A stretch of 64,000 nucleotides of DNA from Neisseria montereyensis (GCF_024834045.1 NZ_JANUXW010000003.1:296100-360099), one strand, 5' to 3'; shown: positions 17,678 through 27,285, counted from the stretch's first letter. A program made the numbers and translations. The notes: a model not told the origin generated them from the letters alone.

Positions 17678-19809
17678 GTTCAAAACCAAAAGATTATCGC
17701 CCTAAAATAATTAGCTTCCATCAAACATTAGATGGGTTAAATATAGCGGCGAAACAAGATATTCTTTGGCCATGCCATGCTTTCAGTATTTCTATTCCGA
17801 AAAAGAAACAAAGTAGACTCAATATATTTGAGGAAACTGTTTTGAAGATAACAGAGATTGAATCCGGCTATACAGAAAAGATTGCGTGGCTCACTTGTCT
17901 GGAAAAGGAATTGGTGGTCTTTATTCAGAATCGTCTCAACCAGCTCGACCTTTTGAATGAGCGGTATGAGTTGTCTGAGCACGGACAGGAACTTCTGAAC
18001 GAGTGGCAAAATAAATCAGACGGTAATCTGGAATACACCGTGGCCACAGTGTTTGTAGATCTGCTGTCCGGGAAACTTCTTCCCTATGTCAGCACGGATC
18101 AGTTGAGCTATAAAAAAATCTCAAGGATTGGTGACAACGGATTTATTAATTTTCTAATCAATCCAACCAATGAGAAGTCGATAAGTGCAAGACAGATACG
18201 CCCTGCAAAAGACTCTTTTTGGAAAACAGTTCCCGACTCCAACGATATCATCAGAGCTATAAGAGAGTTTAAGAAGAAATATAAACGGCATGCTCTGTTG
18301 AACCAAGCTATCGATCAGTACCCGCCTCCGGTTCCAATGGCTGAAGCCATATCCTTACGTGAGAATCCGGAACTGGTTTACTTACATTGCAATGCTCTTA
18401 TCCAGACAGGCAACTCTGACCTTCTGGTGACGGATGGATGCGGCTTTGGCTTCTCTGAAAGCTTTGCTAATTACCTTACTTCTCAGGACTGGAAGTGGGT
18501 CATAGACTTGAAGAAAAAAGGTATTATCGACAAGCTGAGTCCAAATCCAAGCAATGAAGAGGCTGAAGATGAATCTTCAGCGGCAGACGGGTTGAAGAAA
18601 TATCCACGGATAGCTCGCCCACTTCGACACGCACAAGAGTATCTGTCTGATGCTAAAAAGATTAATATAGACTCATCTAATGATGAGCAGGAATTTGTCC
18701 GTTTGACCGGCTTGGCGGTAGTTGCCTTGTATGAAGCCATAGAGTGGGCATTACGATTTGTTGTATCTGATAACCCTGTGACTCACTGGGAACACTTGTT
18801 CTCGTCACAGTCCTACCGGGAAAATGACAAGATACTGCGCTCATTTGCCACCAAGATTGGGTTTGATGTTTCGGACAGTGTGAAGGCCCTGCTTCAAGTT
18901 AAACCTGGTAAAATCAGAGCTGTTGACCGTGGTGTTTCCGAGATGCAGCCGCTACTGGCTCTGGCAATAGCGGGGGCGATAAATGATCCGAACCATCCTC
19001 TGAACCATTTGGCCATTGAAGACTCAGGATGTCTTTCTTTTATCAATATACTGAAAGAAGTCAGGGACCCGGTATCCCATGGAAGCTCTACAGATGTTGA
19101 ACTTTCACTGAAAACCCTTGAAGGTTATCGTGATAGAGCTACTCGTCTCATCCAGGTGCTAATACCGGATATACTGGATATAACCGAAGATGCCTATACA
19201 GCAAAACCAAAACAGGAAAGAGATATTAATCAGATCAGATTGAAGGCTAGGATTGAACTGGACTATTTATTGGGGCTTGAATTTGTTGAAACTGTTTCCC
19301 CGTCGTTACGAGAAGAGTTAATCAGAGTAATGGTCATAAGTCAGAGTACAACTCTGAATAACGAGCAGCTTCAGCTCTGCATAAATTTACTGGCATCCAT
19401 TATGCAGCTGTCGTTATTTGAAGTTGTCAAAGAACGGAGATTTTCAATCAAAAACCAAACCAACCTGAAAGAAGAGGCGATTGAGAAAATCGTTCAATCT
19501 GGGTTTTACCCCACCCTTGATGCCATTCCCGAACAAATCAGTACGGTAAATACCACACGACTCTCCCGGGCTGTTCAAGGCTCAAACATAACTCTAGGAG
19601 CTAACCTTCTTGCAGTATTTTTATTGGGATCAGAAAATGAACTGATTGAGCTACAAAAAAAAGATTCAACGTTTGTTAAATTTGTTGCCGACTTGATCCA
19701 ACTGCGTGGACACGGCAATAAACAGCAATCTGACTTTTCACGGGACGACATGGAGTCATTAAAAAACAATGTATTCAAGTCAATACAGATAATAATGGAG
19801 GTCTTCTAA
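17674..19809 (+). CDS. Large protein with HEPN-type R-x4-H motif (gene 12)
   Basis: A 711-residue protein without close recognised relatives. Its most informative segment is R464-D-P-V-S-H469 in LKEVRDPVSHGSS, at the end of a helical stretch that starts near residue 345 (VRLTGLAVVALYEAIEWAL). R-x4-6-H near the end of a helical bundle is the catalytic signature of HEPN ribonucleases, common as toxins and defence effectors. The N-terminal 300 residues are mixed alpha/beta and unassigned; residues 510-711 are helical. It is joined to the helicase by ATGA and to the AAA+ gene by a one-base stop-start overlap. The HEPN call is inference; a non-catalytic HEPN or chance match is possible. Confidence 0.5.
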   Translation: MSSKPKDYRPKIISFHQTLDGLNIAAKQDILWPCHAFSISIPKKKQSRLNIFEETVLKITEIESGYTEKIAWLTCLEKELVVFIQNRLNQLDLLNERYELSEHGQELLNEWQNKSDGNLEYTVATVFVDLLSGKLLPYVSTDQLSYKKISRIGDNGFINFLINPTNEKSISARQIRPAKDSFWKTVPDSNDIIRAIREFKKKYKRHALLNQAIDQYPPPVPMAEAISLRENPELVYLHCNALIQTGNSDLLVTDGCGFGFSESFANYLTSQDWKWVIDLKKKGIIDKLSPNPSNEEAEDESSAADGLKKYPRIARPLRHAQEYLSDAKKINIDSSNDEQEFVRLTGLAVVALYEAIEWALRFVVSDNPVTHWEHLFSSQSYRENDKILRSFATKIGFDVSDSVKALLQVKPGKIRAVDRGVSEMQPLLALAIAGAINDPNHPLNHLAIEDSGCLSFINILKEVRDPVSHGSSTDVELSLKTLEGYRDRATRLIQVLIPDILDITEDAYTAKPKQERDINQIRLKARIELDYLLGLEFVETVSPSLREELIRVMVISQSTTLNNEQLQLCINLLASIMQLSLFEVVKERRFSIKNQTNLKEEAIEKIVQSGFYPTLDAIPEQISTVNTTRLSRAVQGSNITLGANLLAVFLLGSENELIELQKKDSTFVKFVADLIQLRGHGNKQQSDFSRDDMESLKNNVFKSIQIIMEVF

Positions 19810-22505
19810 TGGACAACAAAAATAAGCAGAACCCCCAGTCTTCTGCAAATAATGAATGGGGAAATCAGGCTGATAAAACAATGAACGCGGCAGAAGCTAA
19901 CTTCCTGAATAAGCAACAGGAACTGAAAGAATTAGAAGCCTCTCTGACTCAAAAAGAAGCGACTATCGCACAACGGGAACAAGAGTTAAAGGCTACTAAA
20001 GACGCTATAGCAAAAGAGCAAGCTGAGCTGAATGACAGACGTGTTCACCTTGAAGAGATGGAGCTTCAGGCAAAAAATGGTTTCCCGAAGCTCTTTGAGG
20101 AAAAGTTTACTGGTTTCAAAAAACAATTGGAGCAGCAGGAAGCTAAATATATGAGCGAGCTGGCATCACTTGAAGCTGACAAGGAGAAATTGCGGCAGAG
20201 AGAGCTCGCAGTTCAAAAGGCTGAAATCCAAAGGGACAATGGGTATGCAGATGCCAGGACAAAGCTTGATGACGAGCTATTCAATCTTCGGAAAGAACAG
20301 GAAAAGGATCTGGAGTCAAAACGGGCAAGTGCTTTGACTGCCATTGAAAAAGAACTTACAGAGGAGAGAGTCTCCAGAATAGCAAGCATGGAGAAAGAGA
20401 TTGCTGATAGGCTGAAAGCTCATGAAGCGGCTATTCAACAGGATAAGGATGAACTCGAACAAAAAAGAAAGGCGTTCCAGGAGGAGAAGGCTGAGCTTGA
20501 TGAGCTCAAAGATGAGCTTGAGTACCAAAAGCAGCGCCTTCAATCCAGACAAGACCAACTTGAGGAAAGAGAATCAAATTTGAACCTTGAGGTGAATGCC
20601 AAAGTTGCTGAACGGAAGCAATCTTTCGAGAGTGAGAAGTCTGTGCTTAATGATGAAATTGCCCGTTTGAGAGAATCCATCAAAACAAGCAGTGCCCTCA
20701 TTTCAAACTTTGAAGAACTAAAGTATAAACTCGGTGACGAAGATCCGGCTGCTGTTTTACTGAAGTTGAAAACCTATGAAGAGGAAATTAAAAAACTGCG
20801 TGATGACCTTGCCACACGCCCGACATATGAAATGCAGGAAGCTTTTGACCGTTTGAAATATGAGAAAATTGGAATAGAAGATGCATTCGAACGGCTCTCT
20901 GAAGAAAATAGATCTCTCAAAAATTCTGCTCGTGAACAATTAAATCTTGAAATACTGAACGAAGAACTAACCGATAAAAATAAATATTTACAGCGACGGT
21001 TTGAATCAGTTGATGCCGAAAATAACCGGTTGATGGAAGAGCTGAAACGTTTACAGTCTTCTTACGAGCGTGAACAGGACCGCGAGGCGAGGATTCGGGA
21101 CATTGAAACTCCATACATTCAAAAGGAACTGCCTCGTGCGGTAGATAAAGTTGAAGAGCTTCAATGGCTGGATGGAATCAGTAAATCCTGCATTGATTAT
21201 GGCCTTAAATTCCCACGACGAATTTTATACGCATTCCACACCGCTCTAAAAACCTCCGAGTGGTCCCCTATGACTGTTCTGGCAGGTGTTAGCGGCACTG
21301 GCAAATCTGAGCTACCAAGATTGTACTCACATTTTGGCGGCATCAACTTTCTGAGTCTGTCCGTTCAACCGAACTGGGACAGCCAGGAATCTATGCTTGG
21401 TTTTTTCAACTCCATCGATAACAAGTTCGATGCCCAGCCTGTTCTGCGTTTATTGGCACAAAGTCAAAAAGCTCACACAGAAGATTATCCTTTTGGACTT
21501 AAAGATGTCATGAGTCTAATACTGATGGATGAAATGAATCTTGCTCATGTTGAACTCTATTTTGCAGAATTTTTGAGTAAGCTTGAGCTGCGGCGTGGTC
21601 GCAAAGGTAATGAGGTACCGAGCCTTGAAGTTAAGCTTGGTGCAGGTATCCAGCACTATGACCTACCTTTAGGAAGAAATGTACTCTGGGCTGGAACAAT
21701 GAATCAGGACGAGACAACCAAATCTCTTTCAGACAAGGTTCTTGATAGGGGGATTGTAATCAACTTTCCTCGCCCAACCACTCTGGAAAGGCGCCTTCAA
21801 CTGAAGCCGTTGGGGGACCAAGCCCCATTATTGTCTCGCAAACTGTGGGAGAGCTGGTGGTGCAGAGAAAGCAAATTCAACGACGATCAGATTTTGCCAT
21901 TCAAGGGTTTCATTGAAGAAATGAATACCTCGTTGTCCAAGGTTGGCAGGGCTCTGGGACACAGAGTATGGCAGTCCATCGAATACTATATGGCTAACTA
22001 CCCTGATGTGCTAGAAGCTCAGAGAAACAACGATGATGCAGGCTTGGAAAGGGCAATGAAAATCGCCTTTGAAGATCAACTGGTTCAGAAGGTTATGCCT
22101 AAATTACGAGGAATTGAAACCAGAGGGAAATCCAAATCGGACTGCCTTGATAAAATTCGAACTCAACTGGATAACGATAACTATACGATAATCGAAGACT
22201 TCGATCTGGCTTGTGAGTTTGGTTACGGTCAGTTTATCTGGAACAGTGCCAATTATTTAAAGGATGCTAATATGGATAACAACGACAAAGACTTAAATGA
22301 AACTGACATAACCCAACAAGTAGATGTTAGTATAAATTCTGTACCAATGAACACAGATATTCCAGAACCTTTACAAGCATTCGCTAAAAAAGAAGGAAAA
22401 GAGCTTTGGCAGTTAACTATGCATGAGATTAGAGATACGATGCAATGTAATGCCAAAGAAGCCAAGGAACTAAAAGAGAAATGCAATCAAACTAAGGGAC
22501 TATAA
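19809..22505 (+). CDS. Coiled-coil AAA+ ATPase, McrB-like (gene 13)
   Basis: An 898-residue ATPase or GTPase. Residues about 15-430 are nearly continuous heptads (Glu/Lys/Gln-rich), a long coiled-coil arm. The AAA+ domain follows with Walker A GVSGTGKS at 493-500, Walker B LILMDEMN with D574-E575, and LWAGTMNQDETTKSLSDKVL with DRGIVINF, which echo the TMN..D and R-finger region of McrB. McrB-like motors work with a DUF2357/McrC-type partner, and such a partner follows directly (gap 3 bases). The last 80 residues are polar and low in complexity. The coiled coil may sense or bridge targets. No restriction-type DNA-binding domain is recognised. Confidence 0.75.
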   Translation: MDNKNKQNPQSSANNEWGNQADKTMNAAEANFLNKQQELKELEASLTQKEATIAQREQELKATKDAIAKEQAELNDRRVHLEEMELQAKNGFPKLFEEKFTGFKKQLEQQEAKYMSELASLEADKEKLRQRELAVQKAEIQRDNGYADARTKLDDELFNLRKEQEKDLESKRASALTAIEKELTEERVSRIASMEKEIADRLKAHEAAIQQDKDELEQKRKAFQEEKAELDELKDELEYQKQRLQSRQDQLEERESNLNLEVNAKVAERKQSFESEKSVLNDEIARLRESIKTSSALISNFEELKYKLGDEDPAAVLLKLKTYEEEIKKLRDDLATRPTYEMQEAFDRLKYEKIGIEDAFERLSEENRSLKNSAREQLNLEILNEELTDKNKYLQRRFESVDAENNRLMEELKRLQSSYEREQDREARIRDIETPYIQKELPRAVDKVEELQWLDGISKSCIDYGLKFPRRILYAFHTALKTSEWSPMTVLAGVSGTGKSELPRLYSHFGGINFLSLSVQPNWDSQESMLGFFNSIDNKFDAQPVLRLLAQSQKAHTEDYPFGLKDVMSLILMDEMNLAHVELYFAEFLSKLELRRGRKGNEVPSLEVKLGAGIQHYDLPLGRNVLWAGTMNQDETTKSLSDKVLDRGIVINFPRPTTLERRLQLKPLGDQAPLLSRKLWESWWCRESKFNDDQILPFKGFIEEMNTSLSKVGRALGHRVWQSIEYYMANYPDVLEAQRNNDDAGLERAMKIAFEDQLVQKVMPKLRGIETRGKSKSDCLDKIRTQLDNDNYTIIEDFDLACEFGYGQFIWNSANYLKDANMDNNDKDLNETDITQQVDVSINSVPMNTDIPEPLQAFAKKEGKELWQLTMHEIRDTMQCNAKEAKELKEKCNQTKGL

Positions 22506-22508
22506 AGA

Positions 22509-25500
22509 ATGAGTGACTCATTAGATATTGATTCTATCGAGTCTTTTTATAAGGCATTAAACGATCGGGATGAAATAAAGGCCAAGGCTCTTTTGATGCT
22601 GATGCTGCGCAACTGGCTGACGGAAGTATCAAACTTCGACCCTGTTTCCGGGAATGCCCTGCATACCGGCATTATCGACTTTTTAGATGTCGTGGCAAAA
22701 TCGGTGCAGGAAGAGTCACCTGAGTGTGAGATAAAGGATCGTATCTATCGAATTGTATCGCACTCGAAGGAAGCTGTTCTGGCTATCATGGAGCATACTC
22801 GGGATAAGATATTACGGGAACATGCCATGCTGCCGATACATGCAGCAAGAGAGGTTGACAGCAATAGTGTTCAATGGCTCAGCCGTCAGCCGGGAAGAAC
22901 AATCCGCGAGAAGCTTTCTGGCAAGCCATATATGAAGGCTGTCAGGCGGAGATCCAGTGTTGATACGGCAGAAAACCGACTTTTAAGAGCTTTTCTATTC
23001 CGGCTGGAACAAATTCTAATTGAAAGACAGAATGTTTTATCAGCAGCGGCAGAAGAGATTTGCGAAGAATTGCTTGTTTCCATCCAGCGCTGGCTCAGAA
23101 CTGAAGATGCCGCTGAAATCGGTGCGTGGGGAAATTTTCCTCCTAACAACACACTTCTTCAGGATAGGCGTTATCGAAAAGTCTGGGATGGTTGGCTCTG
23201 GCTCCAAGCTATCGATGAGCAGATCATAGAGGATAGCAAAAGAGTCCATAGAGATATCCTTAGTGTTATTTATTGGAATACCCTTTCCTTGCTCAACCAT
23301 AGTGGTCGCTTTCGGACAGTTCAGCAACCGGTCGGTATCGACTATGATAATTTTTCTATAGCTACAGAATTACCCGTTCGAGGATATTTGTTTCCTGCGT
23401 ACGACGCAAAGATAAGGGGGAAGATTAAGTTCATAAAGCCCGATAAGTCATTCGGATTTATAACTTCTGATGATGGAAGAGACCTATATTTCAATCCATA
23501 CAATCTATCTCGAAAATTAGACATCAATTCCCTATCCACTGGAGATGAAGTTTCTTTTGTTATCGGAATCAACCAACAAGGCGAATGTGCTGACGACATA
23601 ACCTTTCCAGCAGGAATCATACCTGTAGAGTTCAACTTGACGGGCGATACATGGGAGATAAAAGTCGGTGGGGATAAGTGTTTACTACAGATCGTTTCCG
23701 GTAATCTTGTTATTGAGCAAGCTCAGGGTGGAAAAAAGAAATTAAAAATAGAGCCAGCAACTCTCAAAGAGATCCCAAAGAAGATATTGTCATTAGTCAC
23801 GGATGCCTCGTTTGAATATTCTGAACAGACTAATAATCAAAGTGGCCCAATACGGGTAGATAGTTCTGTTGTAGACCTGTGTTCTATCCGTCCGGTATTC
23901 ACGAATAATACTGGCTCTCAAGCGCATCTACCGTTCAGATTACTTCAGCAGCACTGGCCCCTAAATGTTAATGGGGGGTTAGTGATAGACTGCGGTCACG
24001 CAAAATCAATCATTCTGCGTTCCGATATTGAAACGGTCAGTATGAGAAGCCTCTTTTCACATAGCTCAACACTACTCGATGCCACTAAAAGCAGTGCGTC
24101 GATGTTTTTTATTAAAAAGTTGAGTGACTATATCAAGACAGACAAGCTGACCTATCTTATCCCTGATTGGGGCAATGACTTTGATTTGGAGGGAATAAGA
24201 AAAAGCGTCAATTTTTATTTTGATGAGTCGACCCCGCTTCCCAAAAGCATAGCTGCTATCTTTGCATGGCAATCATCGAAAAAATTTGTACAGGATAGAG
24301 TCCGAGAGAATGATTTTGTGCTGGTGGTTGATTCATTTGACGGTGGCATTTCAATAACCCCTGTTCAGGCAATATATCAACAAGAGCTGGCCGAAATATT
24401 GCCTGAGACACAAGGCATGAGCTGGGAACGACACCCTACGGTTATTGTGCCAAATAGAAGTATTCATACTGCCATGGCCCGCAATCTTGACCGTAATGGA
24501 TGCCAAACATCCGAAGAACTCCTCCATTTGTTCGGTTTCGATGGTTTAGCCAGTGATTCTGGAGAAGTATCCTTTGTGAAAGATGATCACGGGTATCACT
24601 TGCCGTGTTCTATTCGGGAGGTTCTGACTCAGGATTTAGATCCCAATATATTATCAACAGACATTATCAATGACTGCCTGAACTACTCTACAAGCAGGGA
24701 TTGTCGAGGAGTTGGTGTCTTTATCCTGCCTCTTGAGGATACAATCAGAAAATCTGATGTGCGAATGGATTACAAGTGGCTGGGGTCTGCATGGTCACCA
24801 ATTAAAGGCTGCCAGACTTTAAACAGATGGCAGGAAGAAGTTGGTGACATTGCTCTTTGGCGTGATCATCTGCCAGAACTGTCGATCAAAATCGTTCGTG
24901 ATGGACACTTTGAAAATTTCTATCTGGTAAAAGATGCGACAGTAACACCGAAACGTGGCAGAACAGTGAATATACCAGTAGAAGAGTCATTTACTCTTCC
25001 AGCAGGACAAACACATTACAGTTTTCCTCTACAGCAGGGAGAAGGCAAGAAAGAGCTGCAGTTTGTTGCATACCTGAAGTCGCCAGCATTTCCTTTGAAG
25101 AGGGATACGACCTGCAAACTGAAAATGACCTATACCTATGGTGCGGATAATCCATACGAACTCAAATTCATTCCATTGGATTCAGCAGAAACAGGTTTTA
25201 AATCTATTCGGGTTGAATGGCGCCCAGCATCAGAGGGGGCGGCTGCCGATCTTGAGAACTTACCGGTTCCAGATTTTCCAGCTCGTAAAAGCTGGTCCGA
25301 TTTTCAGAAGTTTCCTAAAGAAGATGGCAAGAGCTTCTCTGACCTTCTGGATTGGTGTTGCTCCAAAATTGCAGGCTTGAATGATCTGATCTCGTTCGAT
25401 TATGAAGAGGAATTTCAATCTATCCTTAATAGAAGAAAAGTCGGCTATTTGGAATGGGGAACCACTGACCGTACCGGGAAATACTATTGCCGAGTCAATG

Positions 25501-26558
25501 TTGAGGGAGAGAGTGTATTTTGCCACAGTTCCCAATTTATTGAGGCTGTTGATGAAAATTCCCTATATGAAGGATGTCCGGTTTATCTAGATGTTTTTAC
25601 TAATGAAAAAGGTCCTGCCGGATCAAATATATCATTTTCAGAGAGCTTACCCTCACGGCTCCTAGAGAAGGCACAGGATACCATCGATCAGAAGCTTTCA
25701 AGAATGATAGAGTATGCTGAAAAAGGAATTTTCAGTCTCCGATTTCCAGTATTAACCATCTGGAATCATGGCCACTCCCTTTCAGAGTCAGATGTGCCGG
25801 ACTATTTTAGGAACGCGATATTCGAAGGTACTAAAAAGATCATATCAATCATTGAGTCAGAAAATATGCCGGAAACTCTTAAAGAGGAGCTTTTCTTCTT
25901 TCTGTGCTGTCTACATAAGGATGCCCCCAGAATTGTTGGCTCCCGGCTTCTTAATGCAGTAAAGGATAAAAAGCTTTTGCGGAGGTACTACAAGAATATT
26001 GCATTCGCCATAGGTAATGCCGAGCTACCTTTCCAACAAGAGCTGTTGGAGAATGTTATCGACCCTATTGATAATGAGGGCCTGACCAGATCCATTACTA
26101 TGGAGGTTTTGTCGATAGCCCTTTGGCGGTCTAAAACATTGATCAACAAATTGACGAAAGAGGAGCTCGGAGCTTTATCTAGAAACTTATATGGCTGCCT
26201 TGAGTTCGACATCCAGAAGGTTGTCAATTATAGGAAAGGATATCAGATAGCGACTCTCTGTAAGCATTTGGAGCTTCTTCTTGCACTCCTGAGAAGCCGA
26301 GGGATTGAGGGCGAAGAGTTCAAAATGGTTTTCGCCCCGGATAATGAACTGACCAAAAAATATGTGACCTTGGTAGATGATGTTTCCAGAATAGTGATCA
26401 GTAGTGACATCGAGCTGAAGTCTCGAATCAGCCTTCAAATTGAAAAGCCGGAAACGTTCTGCAACACACCCGATCTGCTATACGCATTGCGGATGTACCT
26501 AACGGGAAACTCTGGAGCAAACACTATTGTTATCACAGGAGTCAGTGATGAAGACTGA
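22509..26558 (+). CDS. Very large partner protein with cold-shock-like segments, DUF2357-like start (gene 14)
   Basis: A 1349-residue protein closing the operon. Residues about 140-175 (RRRSSVDTAENRLLRAFL) resemble the region around DT.ENR in DUF2357/McrC-like partners of McrB-type motors. A cold-shock/OB segment begins at 304 (GKIKFIKPDKSFGFI, then DLYFN), and a second OB-like stretch lies near 978-1015 (CRVNVEGESVFCHSSQF), suggesting RNA or single-stranded DNA binding. LVIDCGHAKS (D494) and LVVDSFDGGIS (D608) are spaced like phosphate loops of actin/Hsp70-type ATPases, a weak but intriguing match. No nuclease motif was found. Its position after the McrB-like gene supports a paired function. 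Confidence 0.5.
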   Translation: MSDSLDIDSIESFYKALNDRDEIKAKALLMLMLRNWLTEVSNFDPVSGNALHTGIIDFLDVVAKSVQEESPECEIKDRIYRIVSHSKEAVLAIMEHTRDKILREHAMLPIHAAREVDSNSVQWLSRQPGRTIREKLSGKPYMKAVRRRSSVDTAENRLLRAFLFRLEQILIERQNVLSAAAEEICEELLVSIQRWLRTEDAAEIGAWGNFPPNNTLLQDRRYRKVWDGWLWLQAIDEQIIEDSKRVHRDILSVIYWNTLSLLNHSGRFRTVQQPVGIDYDNFSIATELPVRGYLFPAYDAKIRGKIKFIKPDKSFGFITSDDGRDLYFNPYNLSRKLDINSLSTGDEVSFVIGINQQGECADDITFPAGIIPVEFNLTGDTWEIKVGGDKCLLQIVSGNLVIEQAQGGKKKLKIEPATLKEIPKKILSLVTDASFEYSEQTNNQSGPIRVDSSVVDLCSIRPVFTNNTGSQAHLPFRLLQQHWPLNVNGGLVIDCGHAKSIILRSDIETVSMRSLFSHSSTLLDATKSSASMFFIKKLSDYIKTDKLTYLIPDWGNDFDLEGIRKSVNFYFDESTPLPKSIAAIFAWQSSKKFVQDRVRENDFVLVVDSFDGGISITPVQAIYQQELAEILPETQGMSWERHPTVIVPNRSIHTAMARNLDRNGCQTSEELLHLFGFDGLASDSGEVSFVKDDHGYHLPCSIREVLTQDLDPNILSTDIINDCLNYSTSRDCRGVGVFILPLEDTIRKSDVRMDYKWLGSAWSPIKGCQTLNRWQEEVGDIALWRDHLPELSIKIVRDGHFENFYLVKDATVTPKRGRTVNIPVEESFTLPAGQTHYSFPLQQGEGKKELQFVAYLKSPAFPLKRDTTCKLKMTYTYGADNPYELKFIPLDSAETGFKSIRVEWRPASEGAAADLENLPVPDFPARKSWSDFQKFPKEDGKSFSDLLDWCCSKIAGLNDLISFDYEEEFQSILNRRKVGYLEWGTTDRTGKYYCRVNVEGESVFCHSSQFIEAVDENSLYEGCPVYLDVFTNEKGPAGSNISFSESLPSRLLEKAQDTIDQKLSRMIEYAEKGIFSLRFPVLTIWNHGHSLSESDVPDYFRNAIFEGTKKIISIIESENMPETLKEELFFFLCCLHKDAPRIVGSRLLNAVKDKKLLRRYYKNIAFAIGNAELPFQQELLENVIDPIDNEGLTRSITMEVLSIALWRSKTLINKLTKEELGALSRNLYGCLEFDIQKVVNYRKGYQIATLCKHLELLLALLRSRGIEGEEFKMVFAPDNELTKKYVTLVDDVSRIVISSDIELKSRISLQIEKPETFCNTPDLLYALRMYLTGNSGANTIVITGVSDED

Positions 26559-26588
26559 GGTTTGTTTAACACCCCCGAGTATGCAATC

Positions 26589-26610
26589 GAGAATCGAACC
26601 CATGTCCGTT
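26589..26610 (-). other. tRNA/tmRNA-like T-arm motif
   Basis: Read on the minus strand the stretch is CGGACATGGGTTCGATTC followed by TC, close to the T-arm of tRNAs and tmRNA where many islands integrate. The flanking bases do not complete a proper 5-bp stem or an acceptor end, so no RNA gene is claimed. It could be a degraded attachment-site relic at the island's right edge. Confidence 0.25.
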
Positions 26611-26639
26611 CTCTGTTTTGGAAAAAGGTAGTGTAAATG

Positions 26640-26694
26640 ATCTGCTCCCCAAAAGTTGGACTTTAATCCAACTAATTAAGGAGCAGATTTTTTA
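26640..26694 (+). terminator. Nested hairpin with T-run after the operon
   Basis: ATCTGCTCC (26640-26648) pairs with GGAGCAGAT (26680-26688), and AGTTGGA pairs with TCCAACT inside it; a run of T follows. It can act as a Rho-independent terminator about 80 bases after the last operon gene. CCCCAAAAGTTGGAC also resembles the outer ends of IS150-type IS3 elements and ATGGCA follows, so it may be a remnant IS end. Confidence 0.5.
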
Positions 26695-27055
26695 TGGCAT
26701 AGTAGACAAAAGTGTGGAGGTTAATTATTTACTATCACTATTACCCACTCCATTTATTTAAAAAATATTTTACAAACATAGTTTTATAAATTTTTTTAAT
26801 CCATTATGATTATTTAATTTTTATTTGAGATCTTTAAATAAGCTTTCTATCCTATTTGTTGTCCTTTCAATATTTAAAGTTCGAATGCTTTTCAAAGGTA
26901 AATAAATAATCCATATAGCGCTTTATACTCTCATAAACTCCCTCTTACATTTCGATGTTTATAAGGATAATAACCTCTTTTATTAGGTATTTCAGAACGC
27001 TCTTTAAGAAATGAAACGATAGGTAATAGACCAATTATGTAAACGAATATAAAAT
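26695..27055. other. AT-rich degenerate stretch, no intact gene
   Basis: About 360 bases of very AT-rich sequence with no intact reading frame. On the minus strand short frames such as NKRGYYPYKHRNVRGSL and RYMDYLFTFEKHS, broken by stops, continue from the integrase fragment at 27056-27211. This suggests the decayed remainder of that gene. I see no RNA gene or clear promoter. Confidence 0.5.
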
Positions 27056-27211
27056 TCATTTTTCGAACTCGTTGTCAGCGTTAACAACAATATCTTGCAT
27101 ACAGCTAGGAACCCATAAGGTTGAATAAAAATCAGGAATACCAGTTTCTTTATTACTTAACAAAGGAAAACGTTCTCCATTCGTAAAAAGAGTTGTTTCT
27201 AGTCTATACAT
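27056..27211 (-). pseudogene. Integrase N-terminal fragment
   Basis: A 51-codon minus-strand frame beginning MYRLETTLFTNGERFPLL and continuing with GIPDFYSTLWV. This is the typical opening of a group of tyrosine-type site-specific integrases carried by islands. The reading frame then decays; there is no catalytic R..H-R..Y region. It lies at the right edge of the island, pointing inward, so it probably belonged to the mobile element that brought the operon or to an older one at the same site. Recognition is by N-terminal resemblance only. Confidence 0.5.
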
Positions 27212-27255
27212 AATTTTAATTTACACAATTTATATATATATATAAATATAAAAAA

Positions 27256-27285
27256 GAGAACCCTTAATTATAAAAAAGGGTTCTC
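27256..27285 (-). terminator. Terminator after ssb
   Basis: On the minus strand GAGAACCCTT pairs with AAGGGTTCTC and is followed by a run of T. It lies about 45 bases beyond the ssb stop in the direction of transcription. Confidence 0.85.

Noticed and set aside
26585-26640. A complete tRNA or tmRNA gene on the minus strand
   Set aside because: The T-loop matches, but its stem does not pair, and no acceptor, D or anticodon arms can be drawn around it; at most it is an att-like relic.
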